A DNA stretch of 5,641 nt from Candidatus Bathyarchaeota archaeon. GTDB taxonomy: Archaea > Thermoproteota > Bathyarchaeia > TCS64. The stretch is taken from the NCBI GenBank assembly GCA_020697635.1, contig JAEHCT010000104.1, forward strand, positions 1 to 5,641, given 5' to 3'. Shown here one piece after another: positions 1 to 5,146 of the stretch. Positions within the stretch are counted from its first letter, which is position 1. Every line of letters begins with the position of its first letter. The translations under genes and the position numbers were made by a program. Under the pieces are notes generated by a model that did not search any database, had not been told where the DNA came from, and saw nothing but the letters and a program-made list of their open reading frames with translations.

Positions 1-132
1 TAAGTAACCAATTATAAGGGAAATGCCAAGTCGTTGAATCATGGCGCCGCCGCGTACCAGAAAAAACGCTTATAGTAAGTAGCCAACTATAAGGGAAAAG
101 CCGAGTCGTAGAATCACCACCGCCGCGCACCC
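1..132. repeat. Tandem direct repeat, two copies, 75-base period
   Basis: Two copies of a unit of about 57 bases lie at 1-58 and 76-132. The first 42 bases of each copy differ at only five or six positions, and a shared C/G-rich tail (ccgccgcg) follows with a one-base length difference. Copy 1 begins exactly at the window edge, so more copies may lie to the left. An 8-base perfect inverted repeat, CTTATAGT (69-76) and ACTATAAG (86-93) with nine bases between, overlaps the start of copy 2; copy 1 keeps the right arm with one change (ATTATAAG, 11-18). Function is unknown. It could be a promoter or operator duplication for a gene left of the window, or the decayed end of a repetitive gene. The copies are too divergent and too similar outside the core for a CRISPR array. 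Confidence 0.75.
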
Positions 133-382
133 AAACCCCCCCATCCGGGGAGATAAACGAGAAAAGGTGAACAGACGCCCCATCCACCGAAACCACACCG
201 CCCAGACCCAAACACATACAACAACGTCGTCCACCAAACACAGAAACGCCGCCCCAGAAACTCTCATCCCACGTAACAAAGAACAGGGTTTCTCTGTCCT
301 TACCCTGAGTCAAGGCTTCCGTTGACGTGTGGGCTCTGACCACCATCATTTCATGTGACTGACGCGTTGCTAACTTAGGATT
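133..382. other. Gene-free, A/C-rich intergenic stretch
   Basis: I see no convincing gene here. On the plus strand the sequence from about 120 to 280 is strikingly rich in A and C and poor in T, unlike the genes to the right. The only open frame of note is on the minus strand, 70-267 from an ATG (65 residues). It would encode a very hydrophobic, Val/Trp-rich peptide, has no clear ribosome binding site and uses codons unlike the neighbouring genes, so I do not call it a gene. Small inverted repeats occur at 284-307 and 309-326. Confidence 0.6.
284..326. repeat. Two adjacent small inverted repeats
   Basis: CAGGGT (284-289) pairs perfectly with ACCCTG (302-307), leaving a 12-base loop, and directly next to it GTCAA (309-313) pairs with TTGAC (322-326) with an 8-base loop. 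Two hairpins in a row could belong to an untranslated RNA end or a small RNA. No run of T follows on either strand and no C/D-box pair is visible, so a terminator or guide RNA call is not justified. Confidence 0.3.
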
Positions 383-386
383 AAAA
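383..386 (-). terminator. Short T-run after the tRNA 3' end
   Basis: Read on the minus strand, the encoded CCA of the tRNA is followed at once by TTTTAATCC. Archaeal RNA polymerase commonly terminates at short U-runs, so this is the probable terminator of the tRNA transcript. The run is only four T long, which limits confidence. Confidence 0.4.
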
Positions 387-460
387 TGGTGCGACTGCCG
401 GGAATCGAACCCGGGCCGTCTGCGTGGCAGGCAGAAATCATACCTCTAGACTACAGTCGC
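387..460 (-). tRNA. tRNA-Gly (anticodon GCC), CCA encoded
   Basis: The minus strand folds into a complete cloverleaf. The acceptor stem is GCGACTG pairing with CAGTCGC (7 bp). The anticodon stem TCTGC/GCAGA encloses the loop CTGCCAC, whose middle three bases are GCC, which reads GGC and GGT glycine codons. The variable loop is CGGC, and the T arm is CCGGG-TTCGATT-CCCGG. The discriminator base is A at 390 and CCA is encoded at 389-387. The D stem is weak (G-U, U-A, C-G). There is no intron. A TATA-like element lies about 25-33 bases upstream and a short T-run directly downstream, so the gene looks intact and separately transcribed. No duplicated 3' fragment of this tRNA occurs elsewhere in the window, so nothing here marks it as an integration site. 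Confidence 0.97.
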
Positions 461-484
461 TGCAACCCATAAAACAACGTGCCG

Positions 485-493
485 GATATATTT
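485..493 (-). promoter_or_regulatory. TATA element of the tRNA-Gly gene
   Basis: On the minus strand the sequence AAATATATC lies 25-33 bases before the first base of the tRNA, the expected distance for an archaeal TATA box when transcription begins at or next to the mature 5' end. The same A/T block lies upstream of the plus-strand operon, so the two promoters are packed within about 100 bases. Confidence 0.55.
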
Positions 494-522
494 CTTACTC
501 TCGAACGTGGATCACCGATCTC

Positions 523-535
523 GAAAAGTTATACG
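523..535 (+). promoter_or_regulatory. BRE/TATA promoter of the MoxR-VWA operon, leaderless
   Basis: The sequence gaaaagTTATACg resembles an archaeal BRE followed by a TATA box. Its centre is about 29 bases upstream of the ATG at 561, so transcription would begin at or within a few bases of that ATG. No purine-rich Shine-Dalgarno precedes the ATG, which fits a leaderless message. This placement argues against the in-frame GTG at 507, which would lie upstream of the promoter. Confidence 0.5.
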
Positions 536-560
536 TAGAATCCCTACACAACATTGTGCC

Positions 561-2219
561 ATGGTATCCTTCCCCGACGACCACTTGACGTGCCCCAGCT
601 GCAACGCCGTAGTGCCTTGGAGCCATGCATGCATCAACTGTGGCCAAGGGCTGCCGCCCAAGCAGCATGAGGAGGACCCCTTCGACGTCCTAAGAGAGAA
701 CCTCAGGGACGAGGAGAACAAGGAGAAGGCCGCTGAGGAGCTTGAGGCGGTGCTCCCCGAGCCTGCCCCCGGAGAGGAGCCGGAGGGCCGGCTCGCCCAG
801 CACCTGCTCCGGCGGCTGAAGATCCTGGAGATGGCTGACCGGGGAGAGATCAGCCACGAGGTGTTCAGCAAGCTATACACGGAGATCATGGAGAAGACCG
901 AGGACCTCATGGACGAGTACACGGACATCGGGGAGAAGGCGAACGAAGCCGCCGAGATACTGGTGGAGACCAGGAACCTAGTCGAGCAGAAGCAGGGCCA
1001 GCGGGAGAGAGGTGAGATCAGCGGCGAGGAGTATGCCGAGGAGCTCGACAGACTCCGGAACGTCATAGACAAGATCCAGGACAGCATCATACGGCTGAGG
1101 GCGCAGAGGGACGCCCTGGGGCTAGGCGGCGACACGGAGGAGGACGTGGCCAAGCTGAAGGAACTGCAGAGGAAGCTGCACCACTACAGGAGCTACCTCC
1201 CCGTCATGGTGACGTCGGACTCGGTACCCAAGTCCATGCAGGAGACGGTGTACGGGGACCTGTCCCAGATGGTGGATATCCTGGACTCGAACGTGGAGTG
1301 GGAGTACGTGCACGAGGAGCCCATATACGAGGTGGCAGAGGAGCCTGAGGACGAGTGTGACAAGCCCGTGGAGCAGGCAGCGGCGCGGGCCGAGGACGAC
1401 AACACATTCATGGAGCTCGTCAAACACGTCAAAGGCCACGACGACGAGATAAGGAGACTCCTCAGGGCGATCAGGATGAAGGACAACGTGCTCCTGCTGG
1501 GGCCCCACGGCGAGGGCAAGACCGAGACCCTGCTCCAGCTACAGGGGATCATGGGCGGCGTCTACCTCCACTGCAGCGAGGAGGTCACAGAGAGGGAACT
1601 AGTGGCGGGGTTCAACCCCAGCGCCTTCGTGGGAAAGGACCCTGTGCACAACGGCGTCCTCATGCAGATAACGCTCAACGAGGGAAAGGACGCGCCCATA
1701 GCCTACATCGACGCCGTCACAAAGCTCCGGCCCAAGACACAGGTCATCCTCTTCGAGGCCATGAACAACAAGACCTTCACCAACCCGGTGGACGGGAAAA
1801 GACACAGCCTGCCCGACGGGTTCTGCGTGGTGGCGGCCAGCGACCTTGACCGCGTAGTACAGGACACGCCTGACCAAGGGCTGCTGGATAGGTTCGGGAA
1901 GACCATAATGTGGGGCAGAACCCCCATAGAGAGCATCCAGGGACTCGTCGCCAGGCACGCGCTGCCAGCCCACATATTCGACTTCATAGTCTGGGTGAAG
2001 CTGGAGGTGGACAAGATGAGGTACATGACGCCCGTCAGCGTCAGGAACCTCATGAAGTTCGCCAAGGAGTACCACGCCTACCGCGACCTGTACCAGAGCC
2101 AGGACGAGGTCAGGCAGCTGGCGGTGGACAGGCTCCTCAAGATGCGTGTCCTCAGCCAGTTCGGCGTCGAGGAGTACGAGGAGGCCCGCCGCAGGGTAAT
2201 GGAGTACACCTGGGAGTAG
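561..2219 (+). CDS. MoxR-family AAA+ ATPase with N-terminal zinc ribbon
   Basis: 552 residues from ATG 561. Residues 11-27 form a zinc ribbon (C11-x2-C14-x9-C24-x2-C27). Residues about 28-285 are acidic and largely helical or coiled coil, with two related motifs, R94-GEIS and R150-GEIS, each followed by a helix, resembling SHOCT motifs. The AAA+ module follows: Walker A GPHGEGKT (314-321), Walker B YIDA (D384, A385), the MoxR signature RPKTQ shortly after, sensor 1 region AASD (427-428), arginine finger region LLDRF (R444) and a sensor 2 arginine near R495. The helix-2 insert and signature place it in the MoxR/CbbQ/NorQ clade, whose members work with VWA proteins to remodel or activate client proteins. 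Oddities: the catalytic Walker B glutamate is Ala (codon GCC) and the usual sensor-1 Asn is Asp. No signal peptide or membrane segment is seen, so it is cytosolic. An in-frame GTG at 507 would add 18 residues but lies upstream of the likely promoter. Family is certain; client is unknown. Confidence 0.93.
   Translation: MVSFPDDHLTCPSCNAVVPWSHACINCGQGLPPKQHEEDPFDVLRENLRDEENKEKAAEELEAVLPEPAPGEEPEGRLAQHLLRRLKILEMADRGEISHEVFSKLYTEIMEKTEDLMDEYTDIGEKANEAAEILVETRNLVEQKQGQRERGEISGEEYAEELDRLRNVIDKIQDSIIRLRAQRDALGLGGDTEEDVAKLKELQRKLHHYRSYLPVMVTSDSVPKSMQETVYGDLSQMVDILDSNVEWEYVHEEPIYEVAEEPEDECDKPVEQAAARAEDDNTFMELVKHVKGHDDEIRRLLRAIRMKDNVLLLGPHGEGKTETLLQLQGIMGGVYLHCSEEVTERELVAGFNPSAFVGKDPVHNGVLMQITLNEGKDAPIAYIDAVTKLRPKTQVILFEAMNNKTFTNPVDGKRHSLPDGFCVVAASDLDRVVQDTPDQGLLDRFGKTIMWGRTPIESIQGLVARHALPAHIFDFIVWVKLEVDKMRYMTPVSVRNLMKFAKEYHAYRDLYQSQDEVRQLAVDRLLKMRVLSQFGVEEYEEARRRVMEYTWE
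2212..2216 (+). promoter_or_regulatory. Shine-Dalgarno of the VWA gene
   Basis: GGGAG lies five bases upstream of ATG 2222, inside the last codons of the ATPase gene. It supports this start for the second cistron and coupled translation with the first gene, in contrast to the leaderless first gene. Confidence 0.65.
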
Positions 2220-2221
2220 AC

Positions 2222-3256
2222 ATGAGCATACTGTTCAGCGACGAGTACCCCGTCGTGGTTCTCGCGTTCAGGGTAAGGAACCGCGGGTCGACTTGGCTAG
2301 ACGGAACCCCCACAGGACGCATATACGTCGAGAAACGGGACATGGCGCAGCAGGTCAGGGAGCTAATCGAGGACGGAAAATTGACCCTAGACCCGGAAGG
2401 CAGGAAGCCCGTGCTCGTATCCGTGAGGGGAAGCGGCGGGTTCTACGCAGCCATCCTGGAGGACCCTGAAGCGGTCGAGGAAGAGGCGCAGGCGAGTCCC
2501 CTAGGGGAAATGCGCCCAGCTCAACCATGCATGCAGCCGGTCATCAGCTACGACGAGGAGCGGAACGTGATCCGGCTAATAAAGGAGAACAGGTTCCACG
2601 ACTTCGTCGAGCTCCTTGAGGCGTATAAACCGATGATCGAGGAGGACCCTACCGGGTTCGACGGAAGATCCATCCACCCCGTGACCACCAGGACGCTGGT
2701 CACAGAAATGAAGGCATACAGCAGAAGGCTCAGACCCCGCAGGGGTAAAGATGCGCGCACCCTGGTGCTCCTAGACAGGGGTGCCAGCATGGCTGACCCA
2801 TGTAGTCTCTGGGAGCAGTACCCCAAGATCAAGGTGGCCAGGTTCTTGGCGAACGCGGTGGCGGCGTCCCACTCCAACGCAGCGGTCTACAGCTTCGGGG
2901 GGACCCTGAGGATGGAGTACAGCCCGGACGACGTGGAGCCGCTGGACGAGAAGACCAGGCTGGACGCGGCGTTGAGGCAGGTGTCCTTGTTTGAGCCCGA
3001 GCGCCTCGTGATACTAACCGATAAACCCGTCTACATCGACGGCATGGGCACCGAGGAGGACAGCGAGAAGGCAGTAGGGTTGTTGGACGTGTTGGGCGGG
3101 TCAGGGGTCCAGACGCTGATAATCACGTTGGGCAGGGACAGGGAGATGGAGAGGTTCCAGCGCCGGCTTGAGCATACGCCGGGCACACTAGTCTCGCCTC
3201 TAAGCAAAGGCGGCGACTTGGTATGCACGACGCATAGGCTCGCCGAGTGGATCTAG
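2222..3256 (+). CDS. VWA-domain protein, partner of the MoxR ATPase
   Basis: 344 residues, starting two bases after the ATPase stop and preceded by GGGAG. Residues 1-90 form a small domain I do not recognise; an acidic linker and a helical segment (about 110-175) follow, and then a VWA (von Willebrand factor A) domain from about 180 to the end. The metal-ion-dependent adhesion site can be traced: D185-R-G187-A-S189 on the first strand, T245 in the TRLDAAL segment, and D267 in VILTD. The canonical first motif is DxSxS, so the first serine is replaced by glycine. In MoxR systems (CoxD/CoxE, NorQ/NorD, CbbQ/CbbO, RavA/ViaA) the VWA protein links the ATPase ring to the client. The size and layout are closest to cytosolic CoxE-like proteins; no membrane segment or signal peptide is seen, unlike the membrane-bound BatA type. 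Starts upstream in this frame run through the ATPase gene and are not credible. Family is confident, client unknown. Confidence 0.88.
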   Translation: MSILFSDEYPVVVLAFRVRNRGSTWLDGTPTGRIYVEKRDMAQQVRELIEDGKLTLDPEGRKPVLVSVRGSGGFYAAILEDPEAVEEEAQASPLGEMRPAQPCMQPVISYDEERNVIRLIKENRFHDFVELLEAYKPMIEEDPTGFDGRSIHPVTTRTLVTEMKAYSRRLRPRRGKDARTLVLLDRGASMADPCSLWEQYPKIKVARFLANAVAASHSNAAVYSFGGTLRMEYSPDDVEPLDEKTRLDAALRQVSLFEPERLVILTDKPVYIDGMGTEEDSEKAVGLLDVLGGSGVQTLIITLGRDREMERFQRRLEHTPGTLVSPLSKGGDLVCTTHRLAEWI

Positions 3257-3275
3257 CGCCTTATTTCAATAGGCG
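3257..3275. repeat. Small inverted repeat between convergent genes
   Basis: CGCCT (3257-3261) pairs with AGGCG (3271-3275) around a 9-base loop. It begins directly after the VWA stop codon and covers the end of the convergent HAD gene. A five-base stem without a T-run is weak evidence for a terminator, but it is the only structure at this four-base junction. Confidence 0.25.
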
Positions 3276-3863
3276 GAGAACCGTGGGAAGCAGGTTAACC
3301 GAGGCCAGAACCATAGCGCTGCCCGCATCGAGTAACCCGCTCCTAGCCTCCTCGTTCGACGCCACGCCAGCGAAGAGGAACCCGTCACCCGCGTTCTCGG
3401 CCATAAGCAAGTCAGGTATGGTGCCCCTCACGTAGAGAACCCTGTTATAAGGCTTGAAAGGCTCTGAGGCTCTAATCAACGGATAGGGACTGAGCTTGCA
3501 TAGGCTCGCTCCTGTGTCACTCTCCGCCGCCTCGACTTCGAGCCAAACCTGGGCGGCGGAGTCAAACCGATCCAAGGTGTCTCCGAGGACGCGTCGAGCA
3601 GTGTCGGCGAGGCTCCCGGAGACTATGCCAAACCTGGGGCCCCCGATGAGTGTTTCCAGCCAGTCCAGCGCCTTGTCTGCGATCAACACCCTCCCTTTTT
3701 CCACGTGGCCTGTAGCCCTGCGGATGGACTCGCTGATGTCGATGAGCACGCCTTCACAGTCGAAGACGATGACGTCGACCTCCCTGATCTCTCTCAGCTT
3801 GTCGGCGCGGACGTAGGCGGACTGGCTGCCTATCCGGTACTCGATGTAGTTTGGTCTCGGCAC
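3261..3863 (-). CDS. HAD-superfamily hydrolase, atypical active site
   Basis: 200 residues from GTG 3863; an in-frame TGA three codons upstream (3872-3870) makes this the only reasonable start. Motif I is VIVFDCEGVL with nucleophile D35; motif II is GIVSGS (S82); motif III is FKPYN (K137); motif IV is YVRGTIPD followed by LLMAENAG (D151). This order and the small cap fit the HAD subfamily IA phosphatases. Two departures stand out: the second aspartate of the DxD motif is glutamate (E37), and the usual GD of motif IV is RG, leaving only D151 of the acidic pair. A HAD protein of this type just downstream of a histidine operon suggests a link to that pathway, for example histidinol-phosphate phosphatase, which is a HAD enzyme in some archaea. 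That is inference; the altered residues could equally mean a changed or lost activity. It has its own TATA element and ends four bases from the convergent VWA gene. Confidence 0.85.
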   Translation of the reverse strand: MPRPNYIEYRIGSQSAYVRADKLREIREVDVIVFDCEGVLIDISESIRRATGHVEKGRVLIADKALDWLETLIGGPRFGIVSGSLADTARRVLGDTLDRFDSAAQVWLEVEAAESDTGASLCKLSPYPLIRASEPFKPYNRVLYVRGTIPDLLMAENAGDGFLFAGVASNEEARSGLLDAGSAMVLASVNLLPTVLRLLK

Positions 3864-3885
3864 GCCGTTTCACTCAGGTATGTAA

Positions 3886-3894
3886 CTGATAAAG
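3886..3894 (-). promoter_or_regulatory. TATA element of the HAD gene, leaderless
   Basis: On the minus strand CTTTATCAG is centred about 27 bases before the GTG start, as expected if transcription begins at the start codon. No good Shine-Dalgarno is present, which fits a leaderless message transcribed separately from the his genes. Confidence 0.5.
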
Positions 3895-3895
3895 T

Positions 3896-3910
3896 TTCTA
3901 CAATATAGAA
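3896..3910. promoter_or_regulatory. Possible operator next to the HAD promoter
   Basis: A perfect 5-bp inverted repeat, TTCTA-caata-TAGAA, sits immediately upstream of the HAD TATA element, partly in the place of the BRE. Regulators bound there would affect promoter use. A repeat this short may arise by chance in A/T-rich DNA. Confidence 0.25.
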
Positions 3911-4022
3911 CCATATGACGTACAACAACGTTACCCATTTTACGCTACGTGGTAAGCAAGGTTTGTGGTTGTAGATTTCCCCTCAGCGAGACATGGGGTT
4001 GAGATTAGGCGTCAAACGTCTT

Positions 4023-4346
4023 CTAATGGACCGCTTTGTGGAAGCATGTGCGGTTCCCCAAGTGGCACGCGGGGCCCGTCTGCTCCACCAAGTAAACCAA
4101 CGCGTCGTTGTCGCAGTCCGTCAGCACCCTCCTGACTCTCTGAACGTTTCCGCTTGTGACGCCCTTCTTCATCACCCTGCCGTGGCTGCGCCTGAAATAG
4201 TGCGCCCACCCAGTCTCCAAGGTCAACCTGAGCGCCTCCCTGTCGGCGTAAGCCAGCGTCAACACCTCGAGGGTGTCCGCCTCCTGGGTCACCACCGGGA
4301 TCAAGCCGCCGGACTTGCCCCAGTCAAGCTCGTCCACCTCGACCAT
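4023..4346 (-). CDS. hisI: Phosphoribosyl-AMP cyclohydrolase HisI
   Basis: 107 residues from ATG 4346. It catalyses the third step of histidine biosynthesis, hydrolytic opening of the adenine ring of PR-AMP to give ProFAR. The family landmarks are present: LIPVV near the start, the HYFRRSHGR segment, KGVTSGNVQ, the metal-binding DCDND (D77, D79, D81), and three cysteines C78, C94 and C101 whose spacing (16 and 7) equals that of the zinc ligands in the Methanothermobacter enzyme. The length shows a stand-alone HisI without the HisE pyrophosphohydrolase domain found in many HisIE fusions, so HisE must be elsewhere. The ATG shares its A with the hisF stop (TGATG), and GTGAGG ends five bases before the ATG (4357-4352), supporting this start over the GTG two bases further upstream (start at 4349). 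It is the last gene of the operon; no T-run terminator follows clearly. Confidence 0.96.
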   Translation of the reverse strand: MVEVDELDWGKSGGLIPVVTQEADTLEVLTLAYADREALRLTLETGWAHYFRRSHGRVMKKGVTSGNVQRVRRVLTDCDNDALVYLVEQTGPACHLGNRTCFHKAVH

Positions 4347-5146
4347 CACAGCCTCACGCGCACCCCCCTGTCCCTGAGGTACCGTTTCACGACCGGTACC
4401 GGGTAGTTGCCGTAGTGAAACACCGAGGCCGCGAGGGCGGCGTCGGCCAAGCCCTCGGTGAACGCCTCCAAGAAGTGACCCGGCTCCCCCGCGCCGCCTG
4501 AGGCCACGAGGGGGACGTTGACGCGCCTAGAGATGTGGCGGTTGAGTACGTTGTCGAACCCCCTCCTAGTGCCGTCCCTGTCCATGCTGGTGACGAGAAG
4601 CTCGCCGGCGCCCAGCTCGACGGCTTGCGACGCCCAGCCCAGGGCGTCTAGCCCCGTGGGCGAGGAGCCGCCGTGGGTGTACACCTGGAACCAGCATCTC
4701 CCCTCTGGGGTCTCCACCACGTTCCTGTCCGGCCTGTCCTCGTACACCCTTCTCGCGTCTATCGCCACGACGACGCACTGGCTGCCGAACACCTCGGCGA
4801 TCTCGGTTATCCTCTCGGGGTGCTGCACCGCGGCCGTCATGAGGCTGGTCTTGTCGGCGCCGCTCCTGAGGATGAGCCTCACGTCCTCCAGCGTCCTGAT
4901 GCCGCCGCCCACCGTGAAGGGTATGTCCAGCTCCGACGCGACGGCCCTCACCAGGCCGCTGAGGGTCTCACGCCTCTCAGGGGTAGCCGTTATGTCGAGG
5001 AACACCAGCTCGTCGGCGCCGTCCATGTTGTACCGCTTGGCGAGCTCCACCGGGTCGCCGGCGTCCCTCAGGTCCACGAAGTGGGTGCCCTTGACGACCC
5101 TGCCGTCCTTGACGTCGAGGCAGGGTATGATCCTCTTCGCCAGCAT
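4346..5146 (-). CDS. hisF: Imidazole glycerol phosphate synthase cyclase subunit HisF
   Basis: 266 residues from ATG 5146, a full-length (beta-alpha)8 barrel, slightly longer than the roughly 250 usual. With the glutaminase HisH it converts PRFAR and ammonia into IGP and AICAR. The start matches the family N-terminus (MLAKRIIPCLDV). The two catalytic aspartates fall at the standard positions, D11 in CLDVKDG and D130 in VVAIDARR. The phosphate-binding glycine motifs are intact: VGGGIR (79-84) and, in the C-terminal half, ASGGAG. One departure: the usual GADKVSINT segment reads GADKTSLMT, with Met at position 103 where Asn is normally conserved. The insertion around 134-150 (EDRPDRNVVETPEGR) explains the extra length. 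A G-rich sequence (5158-5152) five bases before the ATG acts as Shine-Dalgarno with a wobble pair. It overlaps hisA and hisI by one base on each side. HisH is not in the window. Confidence 0.98.
   Translation of the reverse strand: MLAKRIIPCLDVKDGRVVKGTHFVDLRDAGDPVELAKRYNMDGADELVFLDITATPERRETLSGLVRAVASELDIPFTVGGGIRTLEDVRLILRSGADKTSLMTAAVQHPERITEIAEVFGSQCVVVAIDARRVYEDRPDRNVVETPEGRCWFQVYTHGGSSPTGLDALGWASQAVELGAGELLVTSMDRDGTRRGFDNVLNRHISRRVNVPLVASGGAGEPGHFLEAFTEGLADAALAASVFHYGNYPVPVVKRYLRDRGVRVRL
4352..4357 (-). promoter_or_regulatory. Shine-Dalgarno of hisI at a TGATG overlap
   Basis: GTGAGG ends five bases before ATG 4346, inside the last codons of hisF. It selects the ATG rather than the GTG at 4349 and supports termination-reinitiation coupling from hisF to hisI. 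Confidence 0.6.

Noticed and set aside
1..132. CRISPR array at the left edge
   Set aside because: The copies differ at five or six of 42 positions and similarity continues into the would-be spacer; only two copies are seen.
300..386. C/D-box guide RNA or att site next to the tRNA
   Set aside because: CTGA and ATGATGG-like strings occur but not in the right order and strand, and no repeated tRNA 3' fragment, integrase or element gene is present.
507..560. GTG 507 as the start of the ATPase
   Set aside because: The likely TATA element for this operon lies downstream of it, the 18 extra residues look unlike a domain, and ATG 561 begins ten residues before the zinc ribbon.
512..2075. Long minus-strand open frames opposite the ATPase gene (for example 512-1153, 1599-2075)
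   Set aside because: They are shadows of a GC-rich gene, with Ser/Arg- or Val/His-rich low-complexity translations and no domains.
1910..2221. Upstream extension of the VWA frame to 1910
   Set aside because: It overlaps the conserved C-terminal part of the ATPase, its translation is H/P/R/Q-rich out-of-frame sequence, and ATG 2222 has a Shine-Dalgarno.
3864..4022. Small gene or structured RNA between hisI and the HAD gene
   Set aside because: No open frame with a plausible start, and only short chance-level inverted repeats apart from the promoter elements listed.
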